64,000 nucleotides of DNA from BJGV01 sp003230615 (GCA_963663215.1 OY760140.1:1240001-1304000); one strand, 5' to 3'. Counted from the stretch's first letter, positions 18,730 through 28,365 are shown. Program-made: numbers and translations. The notes: a model not told the origin generated them from the sequence alone.

Positions 18730-20115
18730 ATGTCCGTATCATCATCCTCTGAAAAGATGTCTCCAATAGAATTGCGAGCCACTGCTGGCTTAGCAGGTAT
18801 CTATGGGTTGCGCATGTTTGGAATGTTCATCATTCTTCCAGTATTCGCGTTTTATGCAGAACATATACCCGGCGGGGACAATTACACGCTTGTCGGTGTT
18901 GCTCTTGGTGCTTACGGACTTACTCAGGCAATATTACAAATTCCTTTTGGCTGGTTGTCTGACCGTATCGGGCGTAAACCGGTTATCTATATTGGTTTGG
19001 TTCTTTTTGCCTCGGGGAGTTTCATTGCCGCATCCGCCGATGATATTTATTGGGTAATTTTTGGTCGTATTGTCCAAGGTGCGGGTGCAATCTCTGCTGC
19101 GGTTATGGCGCTTGCTGCCGATCTTACCCGTGAAGAGCATCGCACCAAAGCAATGGCCGCGATTGGCATGACTATTGGCACTGTCTTTGCACTTTCGCTA
19201 ATCATTGCTCCTGGATTAAACCGTCTGATCGGTGTACCAGGGATTTTCGCCATGACTGGAATACTTGCATTACTAGCTATGACGGTAGTTTACAAGATCA
19301 TTCCTAATCCACTAATTTGCCGCTTTCATTCAGACACTGAAGTATCTGCAGGACGTTTCCAAAATGTGTTGCATAACCCTGAATTGTTGCGCTTGAATTT
19401 CGGTGTGTTTTCGCTCCATGCGACACTTATGGCATTATGGCTTGTAATACCACTATCGCTGCGCAATGCCGGGTTGGCGGCAGATTATCACTGGCAGATA
19501 TATTTACCAGTATTGCTCATTTCCATGGCACTCATTGTCCCAGCTATCATCTACGCAGAAAAAAAGGTCAAGCTCAAACCAGTATTTATAGTAGCTGTGT
19601 CTGTACTATTGGTAAGTCAAGGATTATTTGTGCTTATGCTCGATTCTATATGGGGCATGGCAATAGCATTACTGGTATTCTTTACTGCATTTAATCTTCT
19701 GGAAGCTAGCCTGCCATCGCTTATCTCAAAGATTTCACCAGTAGGCGCAAAAGGCACTGCCATTGGCGTATACAGTAGCCTCCAGTTTCTTGGTGCCTTT
19801 ACCGGGGCGACTACGGGAGGCTACCTATATGGGCATCATGGTGGCCCAGCATTGTTTGCATTTTGTGGTGTTCTACTGGCATTATGGTTAGTGCTTGCAA
19901 TAACCATGAAAGCACCTGCTGCAGTACGCACAAAAATGTACCATGTGCAGGAAATGGAAACGGGTAAGGCCAGTGGGCTATCGCGTGAGTTGGCATCTCT
20001 GCCAGGGGTACATGAAGCCTTAGTATTGGCGGGCGAAGGAGTCGCTTACCTAAAAGTGGATATGAAGGGTTTTGATGAAACACGAGTTGTTCAATTACTA
20101 GAGGGAGAAGTATAA
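18730..20115 (+). CDS. MFS transporter, YajR-like with C-terminal soluble domain
   Basis: A 12-helix major facilitator of 461 residues. Motif A appears in loop 2-3 (GWLSDRIGRKPVI), and the region AVMALAADLTREEHRTKAMAAIGM is typical of YajR and related drug-efflux-like proteins. After helix 12 a soluble tail of about 65 residues (EMETGKASGLSRELASLPGVHEALVLAGEGVAYLKVD..) matches the small ferredoxin-like domain that distinguishes YajR. The transported substrate is unknown. I chose ATG 18730 over the TTG one codon upstream. It ends immediately before the ssb start codon, so the two are likely cotranscribed. Confidence 0.88.
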   Translation: MSVSSSSEKMSPIELRATAGLAGIYGLRMFGMFIILPVFAFYAEHIPGGDNYTLVGVALGAYGLTQAILQIPFGWLSDRIGRKPVIYIGLVLFASGSFIAASADDIYWVIFGRIVQGAGAISAAVMALAADLTREEHRTKAMAAIGMTIGTVFALSLIIAPGLNRLIGVPGIFAMTGILALLAMTVVYKIIPNPLICRFHSDTEVSAGRFQNVLHNPELLRLNFGVFSLHATLMALWLVIPLSLRNAGLAADYHWQIYLPVLLISMALIVPAIIYAEKKVKLKPVFIVAVSVLLVSQGLFVLMLDSIWGMAIALLVFFTAFNLLEASLPSLISKISPVGAKGTAIGVYSSLQFLGAFTGATTGGYLYGHHGGPALFAFCGVLLALWLVLAITMKAPAAVRTKMYHVQEMETGKASGLSRELASLPGVHEALVLAGEGVAYLKVDMKGFDETRVVQLLEGEV

Positions 20116-20562
20116 ATGGCATCAATCAACAAGGTCATACTTATCGGCAACCTCGGCAAAGACCCCGAGATTCGTTACATGCCTAATGGCGACGCAGTAA
20201 CCAACATCACATTGGCAACCACAGAAACCTGGAAGGATAAAACGGGTGAGAAGCAAGAAAAAACTGAATGGCATCGAATCACATTTTATAGAAAGCTTGC
20301 TGAAATTGTTGGCGAATACTTGAAGAAAGGTCGCTCGGTGTATGTTGAGGGTAGATTGGAGACCCGCAAGTGGACAGATAAGGCAGGCGTTGATCGATAC
20401 ACTACTGAGGTAATTGCAAGTGACATGAAAATGCTTGGCAGCAAACCCGGCAGCAGCTTTGAAGTAGAAAGCAAGAATGACAACACGCCGACATCTAAAG
20501 ATGCGCCTACCAACAAGAACAGTGGCTGGTTTGGAGATATGGATGACGATATTCCATTTTAA
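20116..20562 (+). CDS. ssb: Single-stranded DNA-binding protein
   Basis: A 148-residue SSB. The N-terminal OB fold (residues 1-110) has MASINKVILIGNLGKDPEIRYMPNGDAVTNITLATTETWKD and the aromatic EWHRITFYRKLAEI. A short flexible linker rich in Asn, Thr and Lys leads to the acidic tip DMDDDIPF, which docks repair and replication partners. The ATG directly follows the MFS stop codon (TAAATG), and its ribosome site GAGGGAG lies inside the MFS gene. It is close to uvrA on the opposite strand, as in many proteobacteria, where uvrA and ssb flank the MFS gene. Confidence 0.97.
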   Translation: MASINKVILIGNLGKDPEIRYMPNGDAVTNITLATTETWKDKTGEKQEKTEWHRITFYRKLAEIVGEYLKKGRSVYVEGRLETRKWTDKAGVDRYTTEVIASDMKMLGSKPGSSFEVESKNDNTPTSKDAPTNKNSGWFGDMDDDIPF

Positions 20563-20739
20563 CGTTTTGACTGGAAATTACTAATCCTTACCTAGCTAAT
20601 CATGGCAATAATGAAGTATCGCTGCAACATGCATCAAACGTTGCGATTATGTGCAACCTTTCGTTCTCTTCAAAATAAATAAAAAACCTTTGTTTTTATA
20701 CAACTTTCAAGAACACAACAAGATATACTTCTTTATTCT

Positions 20740-23247
20740 TTAGCCTATCCTTCTAAGCGTCAAGATTGGCGGTCTTGAGAGCGCACTACGCGTTCCCATC
20801 AACCCCGCTACCATTACCCCTATAATCCCAGCAAATAGTCCTATCAACCATATCCATAAATTAAAGGTGTAAGATAAATTCAACGTATATTTTCCAATAA
20901 CATAGCCTAGTACACTTGCTCCCATTGCAGCGAATAGTCCAGATAAACCACCAAGTATCGCAAATTCAACTGCCCAAGCGCTAATTATTTGTCTACGCTT
21001 TGCGCCCAAAGTACGAAATATTGCGGCCTCGTAAATACGTTCGTCTTGGGTAGAGATGATCGCAGCATACAGCACTACTAATCCAGCTAAGAGTGTAAAC
21101 AGGAAAACAAATTCAACAGCCTTGGTCACTTGCTCAATTACTTTTTGCACCTGTGTGATGATGGCTGCTACGTCTATAACTAGAAAATTTGGGAAAGCTA
21201 TCGCCAGTTGATCCATCATACCCATCTGATGCTGTGGCAAATAAAAACTGGTAATGTAGCTTGTTGGATATTGTTCCAGAACACCCGGCGGTGTTACTGC
21301 AAAAAAATTAACACCGAATGAATCCCAATCTACTTTACGTAAGCTGGTTACTTCGACAGAAAATGTGCTGCCCGCAATATCGTAAGTCAACGTATCACCT
21401 AAGTGAACACCTATTATTTTTGCAACGTCTGCCTCCATCGACAATACCGCTTTCCCTATGTCTCTGTCTTGCCACCAACGACCATCCATAATCTGGTTAT
21501 CGCTACGTATTTCGCTCGCCCACGACAGATTAAACTCCCGCTTCACTAGTCTTTTTGCCCGTGTATTAGAATAATCTTCCGGTGATACTATCCTGCCATT
21601 TATAGAAGTCAGTCGGGCCCGTACCATTGGGTGTATTGTCGGTTGTACGATGTTATGCTGATTAAAAAATACTTTCAGAGGCTGCAATTGATCTTCTTGA
21701 ATATTCACCAAGAAACGGTTGGGAGTATCAGGTGGCAAACTGGTATGCCAGTTTTGTAGCAAATCGCCACGAATCAGCGTCAAAGTCAGCAAAGCCATCA
21801 ATCCTAACCCTAGTGCTATTACTTGTACCACACTGGTGTTAGCACGTCGCCAAATACTAGCCAATCCATAGTTCCATGATCCTCCTGATTTACTACGTGC
21901 ATTTGACAAAGTTTTTACCAGAAGAATTCCAAACAAACCAAAAATTGCTATTGCAACGATGAATCCGGTCATAACAAAAATACCTAGACGCACATCACCT
22001 GCCTTCCACAAGAACAATACCGATAAAACAGCCAGTCCCAATACATAGCCTGTCAAACTATGGGCATTCGAAACACCAATATCCCGGCGCAATACACGTA
22101 GCGCAGGCACGCTTCGTAAATTAAGCAACGGGGGCAAGGCAAAACCTAACAATAACACCATGCCAACTAGTATCCCGTGTACAACTGGTAATAAACTAGG
22201 CCACGGTAATTCAACCTCCACCATCGAAACAAGCCAATAAACCAGGGCCTCCTGAGCGATAATTCCTAGTAAACACCCTATCACGCTCGAGACTATGCCA
22301 AGTATGATGAAGTGATACAGGTATAGATATAGTATCTCTGTCTGCCTTGCGCCCAGACAACGCATTACTGCGCAACCATCCAGATGGCGCATAATGAAAC
22401 GACGGGTGGTAAGCGCTACAGCTGCTGCTGCCAACACTACGCTTGCCATAGCGGCAAGACTTAGAAATTTTTCTGCACGCTCAAGTGCTGCTTTAATTTC
22501 AGGACGAGCATCACGAATACCTTCAATTCGCTCTCCAAACACCAGGTGTGATTGCACCCAATTCCGAAAAGTCTTTACCGACCCAGCTTTACCGCCTATC
22601 AGTAAGCGGTATGAAATACGGCTACCTTGCTGTATCAAACCAGTTGCAGGCAAATCAATCGCATTAATCAACACTCGCGGCCCTAGATTGATAAAACTAA
22701 TGGAATAATCCGGCTCCTGAGTAATCAGTGAAGCTACTGTTAGATGTGCCGTACCAACTTCAATCGTGTCACCTTTTTTTAAAGCAAGACGAACTGCAAG
22801 TTTCTCACCTACCCATACCGAACCAGGTGACGGAATTGCATTAGCAACGTGATCTTTTAAGAATGGCAATCCTCCGTCAATGTTATCTGTAATTCGCAAC
22901 TCACCACGCAATGGGTACCCAGCAGTTACTGCCTTTATCCCGACCAACATACTGTTTCCCCCCTTAACTACCATGCTGGGGAATTTAAGTGCAGTAGAAG
23001 TAGTCAGCCCAAGCTGTATTGCTTTATCAGTGTAATGCTGAGACAGCGGATGGTCGGAGACAATAATTAGGTCCGCCCCAAGTAATTGGTCGCCCTGCCG
23101 TGAAAGTGCCAACTGTACCCGGTCAGTGAAAAATCCTACAGTAGTCATACCACCCACAGCGATTACTAGCGCAAATATCAGCACATTTAGCTCCCCAGCA
23201 TATAAGTCGCGCTGGAGCATACGTAATGAAAGCTTAACAAGATTCAT
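20740..23247 (-). CDS. ABC transporter permease, FtsX-like (YbbP type)
   Basis: An 835-residue inner-membrane protein with a double FtsX-like architecture. It has an N-terminal helix (MNLVKLSLRMLQRDLYAGELNVLIFALVIAVGGMTTVGFF), a periplasmic domain (about 45-250), and a first FtsX block (about 255-385) followed by further helices (to about 470). A second periplasmic domain and a C-terminal FtsX block (IYEAAIFRTLGAKRRQIISAWAVEFAILGGLSGL) complete it. This matches YbbP, which pairs with the ATPase YbbA. The ATPase gene lies just upstream on the same strand, and the TesA-type esterase beside it completes the known ybbA-ybbP-tesA grouping. Role in envelope lipid or lipoprotein handling is inferred from family. 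Confidence 0.9.
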   Translation of the reverse strand: MNLVKLSLRMLQRDLYAGELNVLIFALVIAVGGMTTVGFFTDRVQLALSRQGDQLLGADLIIVSDHPLSQHYTDKAIQLGLTTSTALKFPSMVVKGGNSMLVGIKAVTAGYPLRGELRITDNIDGGLPFLKDHVANAIPSPGSVWVGEKLAVRLALKKGDTIEVGTAHLTVASLITQEPDYSISFINLGPRVLINAIDLPATGLIQQGSRISYRLLIGGKAGSVKTFRNWVQSHLVFGERIEGIRDARPEIKAALERAEKFLSLAAMASVVLAAAAVALTTRRFIMRHLDGCAVMRCLGARQTEILYLYLYHFIILGIVSSVIGCLLGIIAQEALVYWLVSMVEVELPWPSLLPVVHGILVGMVLLLGFALPPLLNLRSVPALRVLRRDIGVSNAHSLTGYVLGLAVLSVLFLWKAGDVRLGIFVMTGFIVAIAIFGLFGILLVKTLSNARSKSGGSWNYGLASIWRRANTSVVQVIALGLGLMALLTLTLIRGDLLQNWHTSLPPDTPNRFLVNIQEDQLQPLKVFFNQHNIVQPTIHPMVRARLTSINGRIVSPEDYSNTRAKRLVKREFNLSWASEIRSDNQIMDGRWWQDRDIGKAVLSMEADVAKIIGVHLGDTLTYDIAGSTFSVEVTSLRKVDWDSFGVNFFAVTPPGVLEQYPTSYITSFYLPQHQMGMMDQLAIAFPNFLVIDVAAIITQVQKVIEQVTKAVEFVFLFTLLAGLVVLYAAIISTQDERIYEAAIFRTLGAKRRQIISAWAVEFAILGGLSGLFAAMGASVLGYVIGKYTLNLSYTFNLWIWLIGLFAGIIGVMVAGLMGTRSALSRPPILTLRRIG

Positions 23248-23289
23248 AAAAAACCTATTTCACTGCAAAAAATTAGACGATATACCTAG

Positions 23290-23976
23290 TCAACTCTCAG
23301 TTTTTCCTCCAACCAACTGAACCTGCCGAGTGCAACGACTAGAAATAGCTTCGTCATGGGTTACCAAAATCAACGTGGTACCTCGCTCGCGATTCAGCTC
23401 AAACATAAGGTCTATAATTTGAGCGCCGGTGGTAGAATCCAAATTACCGGTAGGTTCATCAGCTAGCAATAACTTTGGATGCGTAACATAAGCGCGTGCA
23501 ATAGCGACACGCTGCTGTTCACCACCGGAAAGTTGCTTGGGATAATGCTTAAGGCGTGCATCCAATCCAACTCGTCCAAGTAGCTCCAGTGCTACAGTAC
23601 TTGCATTGTTCGCACCTGAGAGTTCTAGCGGGAGCATTACATTCTCAATTGCAGTCAACACTGGAAGCAATTGAAATGACTGGAATACAAAACCCAACAT
23701 TCGTCCGCGTAACTCAGCTCGCCCGTCTTCGTCCAATAAGAAAATATCTTCACCATTAAGATATACCTTGCCACTCGATGGTGTATCTAATCCTGCCAGT
23801 AATCCTAGTAATGTAGATTTTCCTGATCCAGAAGCGCCCACTATGGAGACAGCCTCACCAGCATTTATGTCCAGGTTAACATCCTGCAAGATGGTAAGCT
23901 GAGTATCACTATTTCTGACCTGCTTAGTCAGGGAGATTGCTTGTACAATAGGCCTTATAATGAAATTATCTGCCAT
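23290..23976 (-). CDS. ABC transporter ATP-binding protein (YbbA/LolD type)
   Basis: The 228-residue ATPase of the MacB/LolD group. It has Walker A GASGSGKS (47-54), Q-loop region GFVFQSFQLLP, signature LSGGEQQRVAIARAYV, Walker B LLLADEPTGNLD and the switch His in LVTHDEA. It works with the FtsX-like permease that follows after 42 bases. The open frame extends 35 residues further, but the family begins near MADNFIIRPIVQAISLTKQV. I therefore use ATG 23976, which makes its start overlap the divergent esterase start in a shared CATG. Substrate is unproven; LolD-like proteins extract lipoproteins, whereas YbbA-YbbP function is poorly known. Confidence 0.9.
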   Translation of the reverse strand: MADNFIIRPIVQAISLTKQVRNSDTQLTILQDVNLDINAGEAVSIVGASGSGKSTLLGLLAGLDTPSSGKVYLNGEDIFLLDEDGRAELRGRMLGFVFQSFQLLPVLTAIENVMLPLELSGANNASTVALELLGRVGLDARLKHYPKQLSGGEQQRVAIARAYVTHPKLLLADEPTGNLDSTTGAQIIDLMFELNRERGTTLILVTHDEAISSRCTRQVQLVGGKTES

Positions 23977-24622
23977 GAAAAACCTTCTAATTGCGCTAAG
24001 TATTTTATTAAGTACTACTTCTAGTATCACATACAGCAGTGCAGGTACCAACACTCCGCCTACTGATTTAACTACTGTCATGATATATGGAGATAGTTTG
24101 TCAGCCGGCTATGGTTTGCCGCAGAATGCTGGATGGGTAGACCTGCTAAATAAGAGACTGCAATCGCAATCATCAGCTTACCAAGTGATCAACGTTAGTA
24201 TCAGCGGCGAAACTACACTAGGTGGTCGCAATCGTATCGAACAAGCACTTAAGGCACGTCGCCCTAACATTGTTATTGTTGAGCTTGGAGCCAATGACGG
24301 ATTGCGTGGTCTACCCATTAAATCCATCCACGACAACCTTGAAGCTATTATAGAAGCTTGCCAACGTAACAAAGCAGCTATATTACTAATAGGTATGCGC
24401 CTACCTCCTAACTATGGGGCAACATACACACAAAAGTTTCGATATATGTACCTACAAATAGCGAAACGTCACAAGCTCTTTTTTGTGCCATCTTTGTTTG
24501 AAGGTTTCGGAGATAAACTTGAATATTTTCAGCCAGATAGGTTGCATCCAAACGAAAGAGCACAAGGAAAAATTTTAAAGAATGTATGGAAAGTCCTACA
24601 TAAAATGATTAATTCTAACTAA
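23975..24622 (+). CDS. tesA: Arylesterase / lysophospholipase, GDSL type (TesA-like)
   Basis: A secreted SGNH hydrolase of 215 residues. The N-terminal MKNLLIALSILLSTTSSITYSSAG is a signal peptide. The nucleophile Ser41 lies in YGDSLSAGYGL (block I), followed by the oxyanion Gly in ISGETTLGG (block II), Asn in ELGANDGLRG (block III), and the catalytic Asp/His in PDRLHPNERAQ (block V). TesA enzymes hydrolyse acyl-CoA thioesters, lysophospholipids and arylesters in the periplasm. ATG 23975 is preferred to ATG 23960, since the signal peptide then starts with MKNLL. It diverges from the YbbA-type ATPase, and the two start codons overlap. Confidence 0.9.
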   Translation: MKNLLIALSILLSTTSSITYSSAGTNTPPTDLTTVMIYGDSLSAGYGLPQNAGWVDLLNKRLQSQSSAYQVINVSISGETTLGGRNRIEQALKARRPNIVIVELGANDGLRGLPIKSIHDNLEAIIEACQRNKAAILLIGMRLPPNYGATYTQKFRYMYLQIAKRHKLFFVPSLFEGFGDKLEYFQPDRLHPNERAQGKILKNVWKVLHKMINSN

Positions 24623-24717
24623 GTTGTGAAATTCTGTGCTCAAATGAATATTAATTGCCTATGAATGTTTCCAACTAACTACAGCAACTTTGTTATAATT
24701 AAAAAAACGTGCAGCCG

Positions 24718-25983
24718 CTAATAATTTTTAGTGTAGAACCCCAGAATAGAAACTCGCTGATCAATCTCCTGCATCATTTGTCGGTAGGCTGGCGCATCAA
24801 TCCCGCCAAATCTCTGCTTGAACTCAACCTCGGGCATAGACTCTGGTAAATCTGACCAAGGTGGCATCAAATCAGAATCTTTTAGTCCTGATGCTACGCG
24901 TATTTGAAGTTGTTGTGCTAATTCTATACTTGCAACTGCTTTTTCACCAAACCTAGTGCCCGCACGATCTGCAGCAATATCGTTGAAAGAGAAACCACTC
25001 CCTGTACGAGAATCCTCGATCTCCTTGTACAAACCAACCACATCGGATAACGCCGTATCAGCATAAGCAGCGATTGTAGCTGAAATCATAAAATGCTTTG
25101 CAAAGTCATCGCGGCCACTAACAGTAACCGTCCTTCTAACGGGCCTTGGCCAAGTAGCCGCCTCTGGAGCGAGCGATTTAAGAGATTTACCTAATGTATA
25201 AAATGTTACAACTAAAATCGCCGCACGGTTTTCTGCTATAGCATTACTTTTTACTGAACGCTCAGCTGCAAGACGTAATAATGGCGGCAAAATTTCAGCA
25301 AGTGACACCGTTGCCGCCTTATCATTTCGACGACTATTTTTGGTTAGCAGAGAATGATAGAAAAATAACTGCTCACTCTCCTGCTCACTGAGGATCGATG
25401 CTTGCATCACTTTAGAAAATCCACCCTTCCAGTGATAGACCACTTTCAATTCGCTTCGAGACATTCTAATATTCTGAAGTGCATCTAGACCAAGACGATA
25501 CTCCGGACTCCGTCGCAACCAGCGTATGAGTTGAGGCATGAACATGTCTGAAACTAGATCCGGTAGTACTAGTTTTCCAATGTGCACGGACTGGGGCTTA
25601 GGAATTCCCTCTGTCTCAATCAGAGTTACCTCTAGATTCAGATAACCACCTAGCGGATTCCCCGGAGTAGGGATACTCAAAAGAACATTAGCACTGTGGT
25701 CTGCAAGGGTGACCTGCGCACTTCCCTTCACAAAACGGTTCGCCAGATAATTGGCAGCAAGGTCAACGTCCTCGGACTGTACCCTAGCTACCGCAGTCAT
25801 TCCCGGGTGCACTAGGTAACGATGCACGTCAATAATTTGTTTTGCGCGTTTTACATGTTCGGGAACAAGGATTACCTGACGGTTGATGCGTGGCTTATCT
25901 TCGAAAACTGTAAGCAAAATAGCAACCAGAATAAGCACAGAAGCAAATAAACAAACTGTGAGAAACCATAGGAATTTATACAT
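24718..25983 (-). CDS. Membrane-anchored protein of unknown function
   Basis: I do not recognise a named family. The 421-residue protein has one N-terminal membrane helix (MYKFLWFLTVCLFASVLILVAILLTVF), followed by a long soluble part that should face the periplasm. The first 200 residues look beta-rich (LNLEVTLIETEGIPKPQSVHIGKLVLP), with HPGMTAVARVQSEDVDLAANYL resembling a substrate- or lipid-binding region. From about 250 it is helical, with a stretch FSFNDIAADRAGTRFGEKAVAS; a similar wording (FSF.D..ADRAG..F) occurs in periplasmic peptidase-like or cell-wall proteins of beta- and gammaproteobacteria. It lies between tesA and a 620-base intergenic region, as a single gene. Coding is well supported by length and composition. 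Confidence 0.75.
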   Translation of the reverse strand: MYKFLWFLTVCLFASVLILVAILLTVFEDKPRINRQVILVPEHVKRAKQIIDVHRYLVHPGMTAVARVQSEDVDLAANYLANRFVKGSAQVTLADHSANVLLSIPTPGNPLGGYLNLEVTLIETEGIPKPQSVHIGKLVLPDLVSDMFMPQLIRWLRRSPEYRLGLDALQNIRMSRSELKVVYHWKGGFSKVMQASILSEQESEQLFFYHSLLTKNSRRNDKAATVSLAEILPPLLRLAAERSVKSNAIAENRAAILVVTFYTLGKSLKSLAPEAATWPRPVRRTVTVSGRDDFAKHFMISATIAAYADTALSDVVGLYKEIEDSRTGSGFSFNDIAADRAGTRFGEKAVASIELAQQLQIRVASGLKDSDLMPPWSDLPESMPEVEFKQRFGGIDAPAYRQMMQEIDQRVSILGFYTKNY

Positions 25984-26606
25984 AACGATACTGAATTAAT
26001 TCTAGATTACCGAAATAATCTCTAAACAAAATGGAAAATTAGATACTCCGATCTTTCTCATTGTGAGATCATGATGTCATAACACTTCATCCAGAAGCTT
26101 CTTTTATCTCTATCAATTAGTTTCTATCTTTAATCTTGTAATTTGAGCAAAAATTAAATATCAAACCTGGAACTTTGATGATGGGACAAGATCTAATGGC
26201 TTTTACTAATGATAAAAAAGAGATATCTAAGAAACTAAGCATTCCCTATAAATTTTCAACTACTTGAAGATTAATGGTAAAATACTTCCCTCCTCACTTC
26301 TGGAATACAGGACAGTCCGGTATTTTAGGGCATCGCCCTTCAAGAGCCATAATTAAAACTTAGCAATTCCTCTCTTTGCAAATTTGATCACTGTTTACAT
26401 CTCAGATTTGTAGTCAACATGATAACTATACGCCAATAGAAAAACAGCCTAATAGAAGATTGGAATTAACCAATACCACCAGCCGACATAAGCTACCTGA
26501 AGTGTTCTTCCTCTAAAGATAAGCACAAATATGCCGCATACTCTCTTGAATAAAGACCTATTTCACTTTAGAATACAACCCATCTACTTTCTGGAAATTA
26601 CTGCTA
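25984..26606. other. Long intergenic region between divergent genes
   Basis: About 620 AT-rich bases with no supported ORF. A small hairpin AGGGC-ATC-GCCCT lies at 26327-26339. No tRNA, riboswitch or clear promoter was recognised. It should contain the promoters for the unknown protein (leftward) and the desaturase (rightward), but even so it is long for this genome. Confidence 0.5.
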
Positions 26607-27791
26607 ATGGACTATACTCATATGATATCGGGCCTTATTGATTTACCTTGGTGGGGTTATGTTGTAGTTACCTTGGTTCTCACCCATATCACAATTGCTA
26701 GTATTACCATCTATCTCCATCGCCATCAGGCCCACCGGGCGCTGGAATTACATGCCCTACCCAGCCATTTCTTTCGTTTTTGGCTATGGCTTACCACTGG
26801 TATGGTCACCAAAGAATGGACAGCGATTCACCGCAAGCATCACGCTAAATGCGAAACTACTGACGATCCACATAGCCCCCAAATCCTTAGCATAGGAAAA
26901 GTGGTAAAGGAGGGCTCAGAACTCTACCGCAAAGAATCTAAAAACTTGGAAACCATGGAAAGATATGGTCATGGCACGCCCGACGATTGGATAGAACGAG
27001 AAATTTACCGTAAACATAGCGTTAAAGGCGTCTCTTTGATGCTGATCATTGATCTTGTACTGTTTGGCCCGATTGGACTCACTATGTGGGCAGTACAAAT
27101 GGCTTGGTCACCATTCTTAGCCGCTGGCATCATTAACGGTGTCGGTCACTACTGGGGATATCGCAACTTTCAGACAGAGGATGCAAGCCGTAATATTATC
27201 CCCTGGGGCATTCTTGTTGGTGGTGAGGAATTGCATAACAATCATCATGCTTATGCTACTTCTGCGCGCTTATCTAACAAGTGGTATGAGTTCGATATAG
27301 GCTGGATGTACATATGTATTCTGAAGTCGATAGGACTTGCGCAAGTGAGGAAAACAGTCCCTAAATTACGCTTTAACATGGCTAAAACTAAGTGTGATCT
27401 TGACACGCTGCACGCAGTGATTTCTCATCGCTATGAAGTACTAGCAAAATATGCTCATTCCCTTAAGCACACGTTTGCCAAGGAAATGGATCACCTGAGA
27501 GAAGTGGCAACACATCATGGCGTGGATCGCTCTACCATTAAACGCTGGGTTCTAGCTGACTCTAAAACATTGCTAGAGCATGAACGTGCCAAGTTAAGCT
27601 TGGTGCTGAGCAAGACTAGATCACTTGACAAAGTCTATACCATGCGTGAAGAGCTTGTGTCGGTATGGCAGCGCTCCACCGCATCCAAAGATGAGTTGGT
27701 CAAGCAGTTGGAGGATTGGTGTCGCCGTGCAGAAGAAAGCGGTATCGAAGTACTAGAGAATTTTTCTCGTAGGTTACGCTGCTACGCATAA
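26607..27791 (+). CDS. Acyl-CoA (delta-9) fatty acid desaturase
   Basis: A membrane di-iron desaturase of 394 residues that introduces a double bond in acyl chains. The three His boxes are present: HRHQAH (38-43), HRKHHAKCE (75-83) and ELHNNHHAYATSARLS (about 210). Hydrophobic segments lie before box 1 and between boxes 2 and 3. The C-terminal 140 residues (LDTLHAVISHRYEVLAKYAHSLKHTF..) are an additional helical, charged region seen in the betaproteobacterial branch. It should adjust membrane fluidity. No ribosome site stands out before ATG 26607, but the family N-terminus agrees. It is followed by a strong bidirectional terminator shared with rpmG. Confidence 0.9.
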   Translation: MDYTHMISGLIDLPWWGYVVVTLVLTHITIASITIYLHRHQAHRALELHALPSHFFRFWLWLTTGMVTKEWTAIHRKHHAKCETTDDPHSPQILSIGKVVKEGSELYRKESKNLETMERYGHGTPDDWIEREIYRKHSVKGVSLMLIIDLVLFGPIGLTMWAVQMAWSPFLAAGIINGVGHYWGYRNFQTEDASRNIIPWGILVGGEELHNNHHAYATSARLSNKWYEFDIGWMYICILKSIGLAQVRKTVPKLRFNMAKTKCDLDTLHAVISHRYEVLAKYAHSLKHTFAKEMDHLREVATHHGVDRSTIKRWVLADSKTLLEHERAKLSLVLSKTRSLDKVYTMREELVSVWQRSTASKDELVKQLEDWCRRAEESGIEVLENFSRRLRCYA

Positions 27792-27836
27792 TATCCTTTT
27801 GATAGGTAATAAATTAAATAGAGATGCTGTTTTGAT

Positions 27837-27869
27837 AAAAAGAAACCCGCTATAAGCGGGTTTCTTTTT
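27837..27869. terminator. Perfect bidirectional intrinsic terminator
   Basis: A 15-bp perfect inverted repeat, AAAAAGAAACCCGCT (27837-27851) and AGCGGGTTTCTTTTT (27855-27869) with a 3-base loop ATA. The GC core plus an A-run on one side and a T-run on the other makes it work in both directions. It lies between the convergent desaturase and rpmG genes. Confidence 0.92.
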
Positions 27870-27894
27870 ACAGTATTTGGTTTCAGAAAAAGCA

Positions 27895-28050
27895 TTATTT
27901 GAGTTTGGTTTCCTTATATTTAACATGCTTACGTACTACCGGGTCAAACTTCCGAATTTCTATTTTTTCCGGAGCGGTTCGTTTATTCTTGGTAGTTGTA
28001 TAGAAATGGCCTGTTCCAGCCGAAGATTCAAGTTTTATTTTCTCACGCAT
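27895..28050 (-). CDS. rpmG: 50S ribosomal protein L33
   Basis: A 51-residue protein beginning MREKIKLESSAGTGHFYTTT and ending in VRKHVKYKETKLK. The motif GHFYTTTKNKRTAPEKIEIRKFDPVVRKH identifies L33. This copy lacks the four zinc-binding cysteines of the C+ form, so it is the zinc-independent type. It lies 46 bases downstream of rpmB, in the usual rpmB-rpmG operon order, and ends at the bidirectional terminator. It is short but strongly conserved. Confidence 0.96.
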   Translation of the reverse strand: MREKIKLESSAGTGHFYTTTKNKRTAPEKIEIRKFDPVVRKHVKYKETKLK

Positions 28051-28096
28051 GATGTAATCCCTAAATTTTTAAACCGTAAAGTTTTTTATCGTTTTG

Positions 28097-28333
28097 TTAG
28101 ATCCTATTACCACGGGCACGCATTTTTGCAAGAACTGAGTCGATACCATTCTTGTCTATGGTTCGTAGCGCCGCGTTGGATAAGCGCAAACTAACCCAAC
28201 GTTTTTCACTCTCAACCCAAAACTTGCGATGTTGCAAATTGGGAAGAAAGCGTCGCTTGGTTTTGTTGTTGGCATGGGAAACATGGTGACCAGACATGGG
28301 TTTCTTGCCAGTTACTTCACATATTCGTGACAT
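28097..28333 (-). CDS. rpmB: 50S ribosomal protein L28
   Basis: A 78-residue basic protein of the large ribosomal subunit. It opens with MSRICEVTGKKPMSGHHVSHANNKTKRRFLPNLQ and continues with WVSLRLSNAALRTIDKNGID, both standard for L28. It is the first gene of the rpmB-rpmG pair. A perfect TATAAT on the minus strand lies 33 bases upstream. Confidence 0.97.
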   Translation of the reverse strand: MSRICEVTGKKPMSGHHVSHANNKTKRRFLPNLQHRKFWVESEKRWVSLRLSNAALRTIDKNGIDSVLAKMRARGNRI

Positions 28334-28365
28334 GACAATGCGCTCCAGAATTCTTAAAAAGGCGC

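Noticed and set aside
26327..26339. Small RNA or terminator at AGGGC-ATC-GCCCT
   Set aside because: A 5-bp stem with no T-run; too weak.
27877..28194. 105-codon plus-strand frame
   Set aside because: It is antisense to rpmG and rpmB, both of which are unmistakable.
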